64,000 bases of DNA, taken from positions 5,394,001 through 5,458,000 of the forward strand of contig NZ_CP025624.1 in NCBI RefSeq assembly GCF_002874965.1, in the 5' to 3' direction. The stretch comes from Pseudomonas sp. NC02 (GTDB lineage: Bacteria; Pseudomonadota; Gammaproteobacteria; Pseudomonadales; Pseudomonadaceae). Positions 29,808 to 40,589 of this stretch are shown here, in pieces (the stretch's first letter is position 1; every line of letters begins with the position of its first letter). The position numbers and the translations under genes are program-made. The notes under the pieces are model-generated. The model made no database searches. It saw only the letters and a program-made list of their open reading frames with translations, and had not been told where the DNA came from.

Positions 29808-30641
29808 TTACATGCGTTGCAGATCCCGCTGAGCCAACTGGGCCGCAGAGGTACCCGGATACTGGGCCACCACCTGCTGCAGAATGCCTTTGACCTTGTC
29901 GGTATGACCCAGGCGGCGTTCTACGTCAGCCAGTTTGTACAGCGAATCCGGCACCTTGGCGTGCTTGGGGTACAGCTGGCTGACCTTGGCAAATGCCTGG
30001 CCTGCGCCCTGCAGATCACCCTTGGCCAGGTTCACCTCACCCAACCAGTACTGGGCGTTGCCCGCGTACTGGCTGTTCGGGTATTTGCGCAGGAATGCGG
30101 TAAAAGCCTGGCTGGCCTTATCGAAATCCTTGGCTTTGATCAGGTCGAAGGCTGCATCGTAATACAGCTTTTCCTTCGCCGGATCACCCGGTTCGCTGCT
30201 GGCGGCAGGGGCTTGGCTGGCAGCCGCGGCCCCTGCCGCTGCACCACCGGCGGCGCTTGCGGCGCCACCGGCAGAAGAATTATCAGGAGTAGCGGCTGGT
30301 GTAACGCCGGCTCCAATGCGTCGATCAAGATCCTGGTAACGCTCCAGGCCTTCTTGCTTCAGCTGGTTCACTTGATTCTGCAGAACCTCAATCGTGCCTT
30401 GTTGCTGCGACAATTGATCCTGCATGCGTTGCAGCTGGTTGAACAGTTCGCCCTGTGCCGAAGGCGCGGCAGTTGCCGCGCCCCCGGCATAGGCGCCGTT
30501 CGTGCCATAACCCGCTGGCGGATAACTGCTCCCGCTATTGTTATAGCCAGAGTTGCTATCTTCCACAGGAACCGCAGCCCACACCGCAAGCGGTGCCAGG
30601 CTGAGAGCCAATACAGTTAGAGCACGACGGCACGTTCGCAT
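29808..30641 (-). CDS. cpoB: Tol-Pal coordinating protein CpoB (YbgF)
   Basis: Periplasmic protein that links Tol-Pal with peptidoglycan synthesis at division. The 277-residue precursor has a signal peptide ending ...PLAVWA-AVP near residue 23. An N-terminal coiled coil (about 60-100, LQRMQDQLSQQQGTIEVLQNQVNQL) should trimerise. An Ala/Gly/Pro-rich linker (about 115-150) leads to C-terminal TPR repeats (about 155-275, AFDLIKAKDFDKASQAFTAFLRKYPNS). It is the last gene of the tol-pal cluster, six bases after pal. Confidence 0.95.
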   Translation of the reverse strand: MRTCRRALTVLALSLAPLAVWAAVPVEDSNSGYNNSGSSYPPAGYGTNGAYAGGAATAAPSAQGELFNQLQRMQDQLSQQQGTIEVLQNQVNQLKQEGLERYQDLDRRIGAGVTPAATPDNSSAGGAASAAGGAAAGAAAASQAPAASSEPGDPAKEKLYYDAAFDLIKAKDFDKASQAFTAFLRKYPNSQYAGNAQYWLGEVNLAKGDLQGAGQAFAKVSQLYPKHAKVPDSLYKLADVERRLGHTDKVKGILQQVVAQYPGTSAAQLAQRDLQRM

Positions 30642-30647
30642 GACGAA

Positions 30648-31148
30648 TTACTTACGCAGTTCGACGCGACGGTTTTGAGCCCAGGACTGCTCGTCGTGGC
30701 CAGTAGCAACTGGACGCTCTTTACCGTAGGAAACCAGTTCCAGTTGGCCTGGAGCAACACCTTGCAGAACCAGGTAGCGCTGAACGGCTTTCGCACGACG
30801 CTCGCCCAGTGCCATGTTGTACTCACGAGTACCACGTTCGTCGGTGTTACCTTCCAGAACAACGCGAGCGCCGTTAGCTTTCAGGTCCTTCGCGTGAACG
30901 TCCAGAGCGCGCATGGCTTCTGGTTTCAGGTCCGAACTGTCGTATTCGAAGTAGAAAGTGGTGATAGCGCGCAGAGCAGCTTCTTCGCTCAGGGAGCCGT
31001 CAACTGCACCAGTGTTAGCGCCGTAACCAGCGTTTGGATCAACAGCTGCGCCTTCACCGGCATTGTCGCCGCCTTTAGACGAGCAACCAACGGCTACGGA
31101 CAGAGCCAGAGCCAGAGCAGCAAACTTACCAAACTTCAGCATTTCCAT
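30648..31148 (-). CDS. pal: Peptidoglycan-associated lipoprotein Pal (OprL)
   Basis: Outer-membrane lipoprotein that binds peptidoglycan and TolB. The 166-residue precursor has a lipoprotein signal peptide ending at C22 in [11 protein letters not shown] and a C-terminal OmpA-like domain (about 60-166) with [18 protein letters not shown] and NRRVEL. The peptidoglycan motif reads EGNTDERG where E. coli and P. aeruginosa have EGHTDERG or EGHADERG. The sequence otherwise resembles OprL throughout. TAGGAGTTTCACG precedes the start. Confidence 0.97.
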   Translation of the reverse strand: MEMLKFGKFAALALALSVAVGCSSKGGDNAGEGAAVDPNAGYGANTGAVDGSLSEEAALRAITTFYFEYDSSDLKPEAMRALDVHAKDLKANGARVVLEGNTDERGTREYNMALGERRAKAVQRYLVLQGVAPGQLELVSYGKERPVATGHDEQSWAQNRRVELRK

Positions 31149-31203
31149 CGTGAAACTCCTAATGAACCCCAGTGTGTTAAGTACTTCTTTTTGTAGCGCC
31201 GCG

Positions 31204-32505
31204 TCAGTTCAGGTAAGGGGACCAGGACGGTTCTCTGACTTCGCCTTGAGCGGTAGGAAGCGGGAGCCTTACGCGTCCATTAATGGACACGAGCATCAAG
31301 ACTCCCCGGCCCTGCTGGCGGGTGGCGTAGATTACCATGGTGCCGTTGGGCGCAACAGTAGCTGACTCATCAAGGTTGGTATCTGTAAGGATTTTTACGG
31401 TTCCACGCTGCAAATCCTGGGCCGCAACCCGGAAATTAGTGAAACCATCCTGACGGTGAATCATCACCAACGTCTTTTCATCAGCCGAAAGCTTCGGTGC
31501 AGCGTTGTAGTTACCAATAAAGGTCACTCGTTCGGCGCCGCCGCCGTTGACGCTGGTTTTGTAGACTTGCGGCTTGCCGCCACGGTCGGAGGTGAAGTAG
31601 ATGGTCGAGCCATCCTTGCCCCAGAACGGTTCGGTGTTGATGCCCGGGCCGCTGGTAACACGGCTCAGTTGGCGCGAAGCCATGTTCATCACGTAGATGT
31701 CCGGGTTGCCATCCTTGGACAATACGAATGCCAGGCGTGAACCGTCCGGCGACCAGGCTGGCGCGCCATTCAGGCCTTCGAAGTTGGTGATCTGCTCACG
31801 GCGACCGGTATCGATGTGCTGGACGAAGATCCGTGGACGCTTCTGTTCAAAGGACACGTAGGCGATACGCTTGCCATCTGGCGCGAAACGCGGCGACAGG
31901 ATCGGCTCACGGGATTGCAGCAACGTCACTGCACGCGCGCCGTCATAGTCGGAACGCTGCAAAGTGTAACGAGTGTTGTCTACCGAAAAACGCTCGGCCG
32001 TTACATAGAGCAAGCGCGTGGAGAAGGCACCCTTGATCCCGGTCAGTTTTTCAAACGACTGGTCGGAGATGTAGTGCGCCATGTCCCGCAGCTGATCCGT
32101 GGTGCCCGACACGCTGCCGGTCAGCACTTGCTGCTCGGTCGCGACGTTGAACAGGGTGTACTGGATCTGCAGGCGACCGCCGGCGGGCGTGATGCTGCCC
32201 ACCATCAGGTACTGGGCGTTCAGCGCTTTCCAGTCACGGAAGATGACTTCGCTGGCCTGGGTCGGCTGGCTGATCATGTTGCCTTTGTCGATCGGTGCGT
32301 AGTAGCCGGAGTTGCGCAGGTCATCGCTGATGATCTGCGACATGTCGTCCGGCAGCACGCTGCCGCCCTGCCAGCCAAACGGCACAACGGCGATCGGGGT
32401 GGCCCGATCGCTACCGCTGGTGACCAGGATGTTCTTTTCATCCGCCGCCGCTATCCCTGCCATGCAGCAAATAACGACAAGCATTCCTCGAAGAAGGTTT
32501 CTCAC
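31204..32505 (-). CDS. tolB: Tol-Pal translocation protein TolB
   Basis: Periplasmic beta-propeller that shuttles between Pal and TolA. The 433-residue precursor has a signal peptide ([21 protein letters not shown], about 1-21), an N-terminal domain (about 25-160) and a WD-like six-bladed propeller (about 165-430) with repeated [26 protein letters not shown] and [11 protein letters not shown] blades. The start overlaps the tolA stop by four bases, which implies coupled translation. Confidence 0.97.
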   Translation of the reverse strand: MRNLLRGMLVVICCMAGIAAADEKNILVTSGSDRATPIAVVPFGWQGGSVLPDDMSQIISDDLRNSGYYAPIDKGNMISQPTQASEVIFRDWKALNAQYLMVGSITPAGGRLQIQYTLFNVATEQQVLTGSVSGTTDQLRDMAHYISDQSFEKLTGIKGAFSTRLLYVTAERFSVDNTRYTLQRSDYDGARAVTLLQSREPILSPRFAPDGKRIAYVSFEQKRPRIFVQHIDTGRREQITNFEGLNGAPAWSPDGSRLAFVLSKDGNPDIYVMNMASRQLSRVTSGPGINTEPFWGKDGSTIYFTSDRGGKPQVYKTSVNGGGAERVTFIGNYNAAPKLSADEKTLVMIHRQDGFTNFRVAAQDLQRGTVKILTDTNLDESATVAPNGTMVIYATRQQGRGVLMLVSINGRVRLPLPTAQGEVREPSWSPYLN

Positions 32506-33575
32506 AAGGCTAGATCCTCAGGTGTGAATGTCATCTTGAATGAACGGTAGGGAGCGAAGTCGCTTGGTTTCATTCCCTGCATCTCGGTCAACCGGCCAAT
32601 GTTCTTGACCGCTGCTACCGCCGAACTGTCGAACGAACCGTCGCCACTGGACTTGGCCACGCTGACCGAAGTCACCGTACCGTCCGGCAACATGCCGATC
32701 TGCAGCACTACTGTCATGCCTTTACGTGCCGAAGGAGGACGGGTCCACCCTTCCGCTGCCCGTGAACGAATCAGGTCGTCGAAACTGCCCGCGACTTCAT
32801 CACCACGTTCATCGGCCAAGGCTTGCTGGCGCTGCGGCGTGTCGGAAAGCAAATCGGCCAAGGCCTGGGCCTTTTTGTCTTCGGTCGATTTACGCGCTGC
32901 TTCCTGGGCCTTTTTCTTGGAGGCATCGGCAGCAGCTTTCTTCTTCGCATCGTCGGCGATCTTCTTCTTCGCCTCGTCAGCTTCAGCTTTCTTCTTGGCG
33001 TCGTCCGCGGCTTTCTTCTTCGCGTCTTCGACTATCTTTTTCTTCGCGTCTTCAGCGGCCTTTTTCTTGGCCTCTTCTTCGGCAGCCTTCTTGGCTTCTT
33101 CTTCAGATTTCTTCTTGGCTATATCAGCCAATTGTTTCTCTTCAGCCTTCTTGGCTTCGGCAGCTTTATCGGCTTTCTTGGCTTCATCAGCCTTTTGCGC
33201 CTCTGCAGCTTTCTTCGCCTCGTCAGCCTTTTTCGATTCCTCGGCCTTTTGAGCCGCCTCTTCTTTCTTTTGTTCCGCAGCAGCCTTCACCGCTTCCTGC
33301 TCGACCTTCTTCTGTTCCATCTGCTCGACTTCAGTCTGGCGCGCAGCCGACTTCTGGGCCTCACCCGCAATCTTCTGATTGGTCTGGGTGGTGGCCTGGC
33401 TTTTCGATTTCAGCTGATACAGGGTCGCCTGCACGATCGGCTTGGCTGGCGGCAGGTCCGGGGTCATGGCAAAGCTGACGAACAGCATGCCAAACACCAG
33501 GACGTGCAGGGCAATTGCCCAGACGCTAGGCCAGAAGTAGCTTTCCGAGGCGGACGGCTCTCGCTGTTGGTGCAT
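32502..33575 (-). CDS. tolA: Tol-Pal protein TolA
   Basis: Inner-membrane-anchored periplasm-spanning protein linking TolQR to TolB/Pal. The 357 residues comprise one membrane helix (about 14-38, [20 protein letters not shown]), a very long Lys/Ala/Glu-rich helix (about 65-245, tandem [24 protein letters not shown] units) and a globular C-terminal domain (about 260-357) that contacts TolB. The repetitive central DNA explains several spurious long ORFs on the other strand. It overlaps tolB and touches tolR. Confidence 0.96.
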   Translation of the reverse strand: MHQQREPSASESYFWPSVWAIALHVLVFGMLFVSFAMTPDLPPAKPIVQATLYQLKSKSQATTQTNQKIAGEAQKSAARQTEVEQMEQKKVEQEAVKAAAEQKKEEAAQKAEESKKADEAKKAAEAQKADEAKKADKAAEAKKAEEKQLADIAKKKSEEEAKKAAEEEAKKKAAEDAKKKIVEDAKKKAADDAKKKAEADEAKKKIADDAKKKAAADASKKKAQEAARKSTEDKKAQALADLLSDTPQRQQALADERGDEVAGSFDDLIRSRAAEGWTRPPSARKGMTVVLQIGMLPDGTVTSVSVAKSSGDGSFDSSAVAAVKNIGRLTEMQGMKPSDFAPYRSFKMTFTPEDLAL

Positions 33576-34036
33576 CAGGGCGCCTCGGTAATCAAGCCAA
33601 CATTACCGACCCCGGCCTTCTGCAGCCCGCCCATGGCGCCCATGACGGAGCCGTAGTCGACGACCTTGTCGCCGCGAATGAACACCTGGGTGTGCTTGCC
33701 ACCTTCGTTGCCGGCGCGAATGATCTTGGTCACGGCATCAGTCATCTGCGGCAAGGTCATGGCCTTGTCCTGCTGTTTCTGAGTGTCGACTTCGCTGCCA
33801 AGGTTCCAGTAATAGGTCTTGTCAGCCTTGATCGAAATGGTCAGGACCTGGGTGTTGTTGTCCTGCGGCAAGGCTTCGCTGGAAACCTTGGGCAGATCAA
33901 CCTTCACGCCCTGATTGAGCATCGGCGCGGTCACCATGAAGATAACCAGCAGCACCAGCATCACGTCGATGTAAGGCACTACGTTCATCTCGGCGACCGG
34001 CTTGCGCTTTTTGCGAGCTCGAGCGATTAAAGCCAT
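33575..34036 (-). CDS. tolR: Tol-Pal protein TolR
   Basis: ExbD-family inner-membrane protein forming the proton-driven stator with TolQ. The 153 residues have one membrane helix (about 20-40) with the conserved Asp in VVPYIDVMLVLLVIFMVTAPM, and a periplasmic domain from about 45 to 150. It shares its last base with the start of tolA, and begins 14 bases after tolQ. Confidence 0.97.
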   Translation of the reverse strand: MALIARARKKRKPVAEMNVVPYIDVMLVLLVIFMVTAPMLNQGVKVDLPKVSSEALPQDNNTQVLTISIKADKTYYWNLGSEVDTQKQQDKAMTLPQMTDAVTKIIRAGNEGGKHTQVFIRGDKVVDYGSVMGAMGGLQKAGVGNVGLITEAP

Positions 34037-34050
34037 TGGGAATTACCTGC

Positions 34051-34746
34051 TTATTCTTCGCTGGTGTGCACTTTACGGTGCAGGATCGCCTGGAATTCAT
34101 CGGCGAAGGTGTAGTAACGGCTGATCAAGGTTTCGCCACGAGCGGCAAAACGGTTGTAGGCGATTACTGCGGGAATAGCTGCGAACAGACCGATGGCGGT
34201 GGCGATCAGCGCTTCGGCGATACCCGGGGCCACGGTGGCCAGGGTCGCTTGCTGGGCCTGGGCCAGGCCGCGGAAGGAGTTCATGATCCCCCATACGGTA
34301 CCGAACAGGCCGATATACGGGCTGACGGAACCTACGGTGGCGAGGAACGGCAGGCTTTGCTCAAGCTTTTCTTCTTCGCGGGAGATGGCGACGCGCATGG
34401 CACGGGCCACGCCTTCCATGACCGCTTCCGGGTCAACGCCTGGCTGCTGGCGCAGACGGGAGAATTCCTTGAAGCCGGCGCGGAAGATCTGCTCGACGCC
34501 CGAATCCGGGTCCGGGTTGCTGCCCGCCTGGCGGTACAGCTTGGACAGGTCGATACCCGACCAGAAGCGCTCTTCGAAGCTCTCCAGGGCACGTCGACCA
34601 GCACGCAGCAGGTTGCTGCGCTGAAAAATCATGACCCAAGAGGTAACCGATGCGGCTACCAGGACCAGCATCACCAGTTGAACCACGACACTGGCATTGC
34701 TGACCAGGCTCCACATGGAGGAATGGTCGACGACGGTAGGTTCCAC
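34051..34746 (-). CDS. tolQ: Tol-Pal protein TolQ
   Basis: MotA/ExbB-type inner-membrane protein energising TolA. It has 231 residues and three membrane helices (about 15-38, 135-160, 170-195), with the conserved IGLFGTVWGIMNSF segment after a cytoplasmic loop and AEALIATAIGLFAAIPAVIAYN in the third helix. It begins one base after the ybgC stop region, in the fixed ybgC-tolQ-tolR order. Confidence 0.97.
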   Translation of the reverse strand: MEPTVVDHSSMWSLVSNASVVVQLVMLVLVAASVTSWVMIFQRSNLLRAGRRALESFEERFWSGIDLSKLYRQAGSNPDPDSGVEQIFRAGFKEFSRLRQQPGVDPEAVMEGVARAMRVAISREEEKLEQSLPFLATVGSVSPYIGLFGTVWGIMNSFRGLAQAQQATLATVAPGIAEALIATAIGLFAAIPAVIAYNRFAARGETLISRYYTFADEFQAILHRKVHTSEE

Positions 34747-34747
34747 G

Positions 34748-35203
34748 CTAAATCTCCTGCTCTGAATGTTTACCCGCGCCGCTCACGCCGGCAAAGGCCG
34801 CGCGTAGAGTTTCGGGAATGGCCCGGGGTTTCAAACTATTGGTGCGAACACAGGCCACCAGGAACTGCCCCTCACAGAGCAGCGTTGCATCCGTAGCCCG
34901 CCTGACCTGCTGTTTAAAGCGCAGGCTGGCACGGTTCAATTCGGTTATTTCTGCGCTGACCAGCAGCTCGTCGTCCAGTCGCGCCGGCGCGTGGTAACGC
35001 GCCTCGCTGGAATGCACGACAAACAACAGGTCCTCCCCTGCCAGCTGGGATTGGGCAAAGCCCAGCTCCCGTAGCCGCTCGGTTCGAGCCCGCTCCATGA
35101 ACTTTAGGTAATTGACGTAATAAACGATGCCGCCAGCATCGGTGTCCTCGTAATAAACGCGACAGCGATGTGCGAACGACTGATCCCCGTTTTGCGCGCG
35201 CAT
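34748..35203 (-). CDS. ybgC: Tol-Pal-associated acyl-CoA thioesterase YbgC
   Basis: Hot-dog-fold thioesterase acting on acyl-CoA or acyl-ACP in the cytoplasm. It has 151 residues with the catalytic Asp in [28 protein letters not shown] (D about 20) typical of the 4-hydroxybenzoyl-CoA thioesterase family. It is the first gene of the tol-pal unit. A 138-base region to ruvB shows no gene. Confidence 0.94.
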   Translation of the reverse strand: MRAQNGDQSFAHRCRVYYEDTDAGGIVYYVNYLKFMERARTERLRELGFAQSQLAGEDLLFVVHSSEARYHAPARLDDELLVSAEITELNRASLRFKQQVRRATDATLLCEGQFLVACVRTNSLKPRAIPETLRAAFAGVSGAGKHSEQEI

Positions 35204-35341
35204 ACTCTAGTGCTTACTCCTCAGGTTGCCAATCCGGCCAGGCAACTGTTTTTCATTCTGTGGCACATTTCTAACGAAAGAATGACGACGCCAGCCACTA
35301 GGACAGCACAAACTCCGAATAAATCGAATCGCCAAGCGTTT

Positions 35342-36400
35342 TTAATCGTCTACTGCATCGAGGAATTCGTCTACTACGGGCATCTCGCCCAATCGTGACG
35401 GAATGTTTAACCCAAAGTGCAGATACGCATGCCGGGTGACCACACGCCCCCTTGGCGTGCGCATGATGTAGCCCTGCTGAATCAGATACGGCTCCAGTAC
35501 ATCCTCAATCGTATGCCGCTCTTCGCTGATGGCGGCGGCGAGGCTGTCCACGCCCACCGGGCCGCCGTCGAACTTCTCGATCATGGTCAACAGCAGGCGC
35601 CGGTCCTGGTGATCAAAGCCATGCTCATCCACATCCAACAGGTTCAGCGCCAGGTCTGCCACGGGCTTGGTGATATGCCCCTTGGCCCGCACTTCGGCAA
35701 AGTCGCGCACCCGGCGCAGCAGACGGTTGGCAATCCGCGGGGTACCACGGGCGCGGCGGGCGATTTCAAAGGCGCCTTCCGGGTCCAGGGGCAAGCCAAG
35801 GATGCTCGCCGAACGGCTGACGATGGTGGCCAGATCCGCCGTGCTATAGAACTCTAGACGTTGAACAATCCCGAAACGGTCTCGCAGCGGGTTGGTCAGC
35901 ATGCCCGCACGGGTGGTCGCACCCACCAGCGTGAACGGTGGCAGGTCGAGCTTGATCGAGCGCGCCGCCGGGCCTTCACCGATCATGATGTCCAGCTGGA
36001 AGTCTTCCATGGCCGGGTACAGTACTTCCTCGACGATGGGTGAAAGCCGGTGGATCTCGTCGATAAACAGTACGTCGTGGGGCTCCAGGTTGGTCAGCAG
36101 CGCCGCCAGGTCGCCCGGGCGCTCCAGCACGGGGCCGGAGGTGGACTTGATCGACACGCCCATTTCCTGGGCGATGATGTTGGCCAGGGTGGTCTTGCCG
36201 AGCCCGGGCGGGCCGAAGATCAACGTGTGGTCCAGGGACTCGCTGCGCCCGCGCGCGGCCTGGATGAACAGCTCCATCTGCTCGCGCACGGTGGGCTGGC
36301 CGATGTATTCGGCAAGGCTCAGGGGGCGAATCGCCCGGTCCTGGATTTCTTCACGATCACGAGGCCCGGTGGCCGCGATCAGACGATCAGCTTCAATCAC
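35342..36400 (-). CDS. ruvB: Holliday junction helicase subunit RuvB
   Basis: AAA+ motor that drives branch migration with RuvA. It has 352 residues, Walker [10 protein letters not shown] (about 64-72), Walker [11 protein letters not shown], sensor 1 LVGATTRAG and the arginine-finger region RDRFG, followed by the C-terminal winged helix (about 270-340). It begins with GTG at 36400, directly abutting the ruvA stop, so translation is probably coupled. Confidence 0.97.
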   Translation of the reverse strand: MIEADRLIAATGPRDREEIQDRAIRPLSLAEYIGQPTVREQMELFIQAARGRSESLDHTLIFGPPGLGKTTLANIIAQEMGVSIKSTSGPVLERPGDLAALLTNLEPHDVLFIDEIHRLSPIVEEVLYPAMEDFQLDIMIGEGPAARSIKLDLPPFTLVGATTRAGMLTNPLRDRFGIVQRLEFYSTADLATIVSRSASILGLPLDPEGAFEIARRARGTPRIANRLLRRVRDFAEVRAKGHITKPVADLALNLLDVDEHGFDHQDRRLLLTMIEKFDGGPVGVDSLAAAISEERHTIEDVLEPYLIQQGYIMRTPRGRVVTRHAYLHFGLNIPSRLGEMPVVDEFLDAVDD

Positions 36401-37012
36401 TTAAATCATTCCCTTCAGGGCGCGGCGGATCATGTCTTCGCTGCTCAGGTTCTTGTCCTTGATGGCTGACACGGCCTTGCTCGCCTCTTGCGGCTTGTAG
36501 CCCAGGGAGATCAGCGCGCTGACCGCATCGCTTTCAGCGCTGGCCACCGGCACACCCGGCGCATCAGGCTGGTTGGGCACCAGGGCAAACATGCTCGGCA
36601 CAACCTCCCAGGCCTTGAAGCGGTCTTTGAGCTCCACCAGCAGGCGCTCGGCGGTTTTCTTGCCAACGCCCGGTACCTTGGTCAGCGCGGACGTGTCCTG
36701 GGCCGACACACAGCGCACCAATTCATCCACTTCCAGGCTCGACATCAGCGCCAGCGCCAGCTTCGGCCCCACGCCGTTGAGGCGGATCAGCTCACGGAAA
36801 AAATCCCGGTCACGCTTGCCAACGAACCCATAGAGCAATTGCGCGTCTTCGCGCACCACCAGGTGAGTGTGCAGGGTCAGCGGTTCACCGACCGACGGTA
36901 AGCGGTAGAGGGTGGTCATGGGCACTTCAAGCTCATAACCCAGCCCGTTTACATCCAGAATCAGGTGCGGTGGCTGTTTCTCAGCCAGGGTGCCGCGCAA
37001 GCGTCCAATCAC
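36401..37012 (-). CDS. ruvA: Holliday junction DNA-binding protein RuvA
   Basis: Tetrameric protein binding four-way junctions. The 203 residues comprise an N-terminal OB fold ([31 protein letters not shown]), two helix-hairpin-helix motifs (about 70-140, [13 protein letters not shown] and [13 protein letters not shown]) and a C-terminal domain III (about 150-203) that contacts RuvB. It lies 115 bases downstream of ruvC and ends exactly where ruvB begins. Confidence 0.97.
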   Translation of the reverse strand: MIGRLRGTLAEKQPPHLILDVNGLGYELEVPMTTLYRLPSVGEPLTLHTHLVVREDAQLLYGFVGKRDRDFFRELIRLNGVGPKLALALMSSLEVDELVRCVSAQDTSALTKVPGVGKKTAERLLVELKDRFKAWEVVPSMFALVPNQPDAPGVPVASAESDAVSALISLGYKPQEASKAVSAIKDKNLSSEDMIRRALKGMI

Positions 37013-37127
37013 GTTCGAATCCTTAAGAATCGGCTCAAATCAAGGCCTGGCCGGTAATAACGCGGGCATGCCGGCCGACAGCACAGGCCGTTCATGCACC
37101 CCACGCAGAATGAATGCGCTGATGCTA

Positions 37128-37652
37128 TCAGAGACGCAGCCGGCCGCCACGACTGCGTGCGGTCCCCAAGCCATGGGGCATCAGGCTGGAACGGGTATGG
37201 GCATGGCAAATGGCAATGGCCAGGGCGTCGGAGGCATCGATTTGCGGTTTGGCGGTGAGTTTGAGCATGTGCATGACCATCATCATCACCTGCTCTTTAT
37301 TGGCAGCACCGGTACCGACCACGGCTTGCTTGACCTGGGTCGCGGTGTATTCAGCGATCTCCATGCCCTCCTCGGCTCCGGCCACGATGGCCGCACCGCG
37401 GGCCTGGCCGAGCTTCAGGGCGGAGTCGGCGTTTTTCGCCATGAACACTTTTTCGATGCCCATGGTCACCGGCCCATAGGTCTGGATCACTTCACGCACG
37501 CCGCGATACACGATCTGCAAGCGTTCGGCCAACTCGCCGGCGCCGGTACGGATACAGCCCGACGCCACGTACACGCAGCCTCGCGGGGTCTGTTGGACCA
37601 CGCCAAAGCCGGTGATTCGCGAACCGGGGTCGATACCTAGGATTAGAGTCAT
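37128..37652 (-). CDS. ruvC: Holliday junction resolvase RuvC
   Basis: Endonuclease that resolves Holliday junctions. It has 174 residues with the acidic active site formed by D8 (LGIDPGSR), the Glu in GIEKVFM and the Asp pair in [14 protein letters not shown]. The frame opens to 37697, but the family start [10 protein letters not shown] is at 37652. A REP doublet separates it from yebC. Confidence 0.97.
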   Translation of the reverse strand: MTLILGIDPGSRITGFGVVQQTPRGCVYVASGCIRTGAGELAERLQIVYRGVREVIQTYGPVTMGIEKVFMAKNADSALKLGQARGAAIVAGAEEGMEIAEYTATQVKQAVVGTGAANKEQVMMMVMHMLKLTAKPQIDASDALAIAICHAHTRSSLMPHGLGTARSRGGRLRL

Positions 37653-37698
37653 AACGCCTGCAGTTGGATAAAAAATTCTTGATATAGCCAAGATCAAA

Positions 37699-37790
37699 AT
37701 GTGGGAGCGGGCTTGCTCGCGAAGGCGGTGTATCAGTCACCGTATCGACTGACTGACACGCCGCCTTCGCGAGCAAGCCCGCTCCCACAT
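37699..37790. repeat. REP doublet between ruvC and yebC
   Basis: ATGTGGGAGCGGGCTTGCTCGCGAAGGCGG...CCGCCTTCGCGAGCAAGCCCGCTCCCACAT with a GTATCAGTCACC...GACTGACTGACAC spacer. The pairing extends well into the spacer, so it is among the least diverged copies here. Confidence 0.93.
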
Positions 37791-37807
37791 TAGATCTGCA
37801 TCATCCT

Positions 37808-38554
37808 TCAGCCTAGCTGTTCAGCCACCGATTCCGGAATATCGGCATTGGAATAGACGTTCTGCACGTCATCCAGGTCTTCAAGCATGTCGAGCATCTT
37901 GAGTACCTTCTGCGCCCCGTCCAGGTCCAGCTCGGCGCTGGTGGTCGGCAGCATCACGATTTCCGCGTCGGTGCCTTTGAAACCAGCCGCTTCCAGGGCG
38001 TTACGCACCGAATAGAAGCCCGCGAACGAGGTGAACACGTCGATGGAACCGTCTTCGTTGGTCACCACGTCGTCGGCATCGGCCTCCATTGCCGCCTCAA
38101 TCAGCGCATCTTCATCCACGCCAGGCGCGAAGGAAATCTGCCCCTTGCGCTCAAACAGGTAGGCCACCGAACCGTCAGTGCCGAGGTTGCCGCCACATTT
38201 GCTGAACGCATGGCGCACGGCAGCCGCGGTACGGTTGCGGTTGTCGGTCATGCACTCGACCATCACCGCCACGCCACCCGGGCCGTAGCCTTCGTAGCTC
38301 AACTCGACCATGTCGTCTGTATCGGCCGCACCGGCACCACGGGCCACGGCGCGGTCGATGATGTCGCGGCTCATGTTGGCGCCGAGGGCCTTGTCCAGGG
38401 CCAGGCGCAGGCGCGGGTTGGAACCCGGGTCACCGCCACCCTGGCGCGCGGCAACGGTCAGCTCGCGAATCCACTTGGTGAAGATCTTGCCTTTCTTGGC
38501 ATCCTGACGCTCTTTGCGGTGCTTGATGTTCGCCCACTTGGAATGGCCAGCCAT
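37808..38554 (-). CDS. yebC: YebC/PmpR-family regulatory protein
   Basis: A 248-residue protein of the YebC/TACO1 family beginning [25 protein letters not shown], with the [20 protein letters not shown] segment near 90-110. Members act as DNA-binding regulators (PmpR represses quinolone signalling in P. aeruginosa) or as ribosome-associated factors that relieve stalling at proline runs; which applies here cannot be read from the sequence. It lies in the conserved aspS-yebC-ruvC order. Confidence 0.93.
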   Translation of the reverse strand: MAGHSKWANIKHRKERQDAKKGKIFTKWIRELTVAARQGGGDPGSNPRLRLALDKALGANMSRDIIDRAVARGAGAADTDDMVELSYEGYGPGGVAVMVECMTDNRNRTAAAVRHAFSKCGGNLGTDGSVAYLFERKGQISFAPGVDEDALIEAAMEADADDVVTNEDGSIDVFTSFAGFYSVRNALEAAGFKGTDAEIVMLPTTSAELDLDGAQKVLKMLDMLEDLDDVQNVYSNADIPESVAEQLG

Positions 38555-38639
38555 AACACAACTCCGAAATTCTGTAGAAACCTGTCGATCCCGCCCCAGG
38601 CGGGACTTCCCTCTTTAACGTGCAGCCCTTGTAACGCAA

Positions 38640-38661
38640 AGGCGCATCCGAAGATGCGCCC
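38640..38661 (-). terminator. Hairpin after aspS
   Basis: On the minus strand GGCGCATC-TTCG-GATGCGCC is a perfect 8-bp stem capped by a UUCG tetraloop, followed by a short TTTGCG. It lies between aspS and yebC and may be a weak terminator or stability element. Confidence 0.6.
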
Positions 38662-38705
38662 TTAGCTGACAATGTAAAACCTTATCGCGCTTTCACGCTG
38701 CGGCC

Positions 38706-40481
38706 TTACTCAGCCTTTGGTGTCTCGCGCAGACGGATATGCAGCTCGCGCAGTGCCTTGGCATCCACCACACCCGGCGCTTGCGTCATGACGTCGGCAG
38801 CACTTTGGGTTTTCGGGAAGGCAATCACTTCACGGATCGACTGGGCACCGGTCATCAGCATCACCAGACGGTCCAGGCCGAAGGCCAGGCCGCCATGGGG
38901 TGGCGCGCCGTATTTCAGGGCGTCAAGCAGGAAGCCGAACTTCTCTTGCTGCTCATCTTCGTTGATGCCCAGCAGGCGGAAGACCGATTGCTGCATTTCC
39001 TTGCGGTGGATACGGATCGAACCGCCACCCAGCTCGGTGCCGTTGAGCACCATGTCGTAGGCACGGGACAGAGCGCCAGCCGGGTTGGCTTCCAGCTCTT
39101 GCGGCGTGCACTTCGGCGCGGTGAACGGGTGGTGCAGTGCGCTGAAGCTGCCGTCGTCGTTTTCTTCGAACATCGGGAAGTCGACAACCCACATCGGCGC
39201 CCACTGGCAGGTCAGCAGGTTCAGGTCGTTGCCGACCTTGATCCGCAGTGCACCCAGCGCTTCGCTGACGATCTTCGACTTGTCGGCACCGAAGAACACG
39301 ATGTCGCCGTCAACTGCGCCAACACGATCCAGGATCACATTGAGGTTGGCTTCAGGGATGTTCTTGACGATTGGCGACTGCAGGCCTTCAACGCCCTTGG
39401 CGCGCTCGTTGACCTTGATGTACGCCAGGCCCTTGGCACCGTAGATGCCAACGAACTTGGTGTAGTCGTCGATCTGCTTGCGCGGCATGCTCGCAGCGCC
39501 AGGCACGCGCAGTGCGGCGATACGGCATTTCGGGTCGTTGGCCGGGCCGCTGAACACCTTGAAGTCGACATCTTTCAGTTGGTCTTCAACGTCAACCAGT
39601 TCCAGCGGGTTACGCAGGTCTGGCTTGTCGGAACCGTAACGACGCATGGCTTCTTCGAAGGTCATGTGCGGGAATTCGCCGAACTCCAGGTTCAGCACTT
39701 CCTTGAACAGGTTGCGGATCATCTGCTCGGTGATGCCCATGATCTCTTTTTCATCGAGGAAACTGGTCTCGATGTCGATCTGGGTGAATTCCGGCTGGCG
39801 GTCGGCCCGCAGGTCTTCGTCACGGAAGCACTTGGCGATCTGGTAGTAACGGTCGAAGCCGGCGACCATCAGCAGTTGCTTGAACAGCTGTGGCGATTGC
39901 GGCAAGGCGAAGAAGGAACCGGCGTGGGTACGGCTCGGCACCAGGTAGTCGCGAGCGCCTTCCGGGGTAGCACGGGTCAGGATCGGCGTCTCGACGTCGA
40001 GGAAGCCGTTCTCGTCCAGGAAACGGCGGATGCTGGTGGTCATGCGCGAACGCAGGCGCAGCTTCTCGGCCATTTCCGGGCGACGCAGGTCCAGGAAGCG
40101 ATACCGCAGGCGGGTTTCTTCGCCAACGTCGGAGAACTCGTTCAGTGGGAACGGCGGGGTTTCCGACTCGTTCAGCACTTCCAGTTCGTAACCCAGCACT
40201 TCGATCATGCCCGACGCCATGTTGGCGTTGGTGGCACCGGCCGGACGCAGGCGAACCTTGCCGGTGATCTTCACGACGTACTCGCTGCGCACGCGATCGG
40301 CGGCGGCGAAGCTCTCGGCGCGGTCCGGATCGAACACCACCTGGGCCAGACCATCACGATCACGGATATCGAGGAAGATCACCCCGCCATGGTCGCGGCG
40401 ACGGTGAACCCATCCGCAAAGGGTGATTTCCTGACCTTCCAGGGTCTCGTTCAGTTGGCCGCAATAGTGGCTGCGCATCAT
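38706..40481 (-). CDS. aspS: Aspartyl-tRNA synthetase, predicted non-discriminating
   Basis: Class II synthetase charging tRNA-Asp and, in pseudomonads, also tRNA-Asn for later amidation by GatCAB. It has 591 residues: an N-terminal OB fold (about 1-110), the catalytic core with motif 2 [20 protein letters not shown] and motif 3 [12 protein letters not shown], and the bacterial GAD insertion (about 290-410). H31 and G82, the residues tied to tRNA-Asn recognition in the P. aeruginosa enzyme, are both present. The frame extends to 40535, but the family start [10 protein letters not shown] is at 40481. Confidence 0.97.
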   Translation of the reverse strand: MMRSHYCGQLNETLEGQEITLCGWVHRRRDHGGVIFLDIRDRDGLAQVVFDPDRAESFAAADRVRSEYVVKITGKVRLRPAGATNANMASGMIEVLGYELEVLNESETPPFPLNEFSDVGEETRLRYRFLDLRRPEMAEKLRLRSRMTTSIRRFLDENGFLDVETPILTRATPEGARDYLVPSRTHAGSFFALPQSPQLFKQLLMVAGFDRYYQIAKCFRDEDLRADRQPEFTQIDIETSFLDEKEIMGITEQMIRNLFKEVLNLEFGEFPHMTFEEAMRRYGSDKPDLRNPLELVDVEDQLKDVDFKVFSGPANDPKCRIAALRVPGAASMPRKQIDDYTKFVGIYGAKGLAYIKVNERAKGVEGLQSPIVKNIPEANLNVILDRVGAVDGDIVFFGADKSKIVSEALGALRIKVGNDLNLLTCQWAPMWVVDFPMFEENDDGSFSALHHPFTAPKCTPQELEANPAGALSRAYDMVLNGTELGGGSIRIHRKEMQQSVFRLLGINEDEQQEKFGFLLDALKYGAPPHGGLAFGLDRLVMLMTGAQSIREVIAFPKTQSAADVMTQAPGVVDAKALRELHIRLRETPKAE

Positions 40482-40589
40482 GATAGTGGTTTCGCTTCTC
40501 GTAATTCGAAATTCGGTGGAGGTCTGCCTCATCACCGTACAGCTAAGTCAGGTGACGGATAATGCAGGAGCCTGCGCGTAGAGTTCAAC

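Noticed and set aside
32726..33656. Plus-strand frames across tolA
   Set aside because: Products of the repetitive Lys/Ala coding of TolA read backwards.
38739..40562. 607-residue frame opposite aspS
   Set aside because: Antisense shadow with atypical composition.
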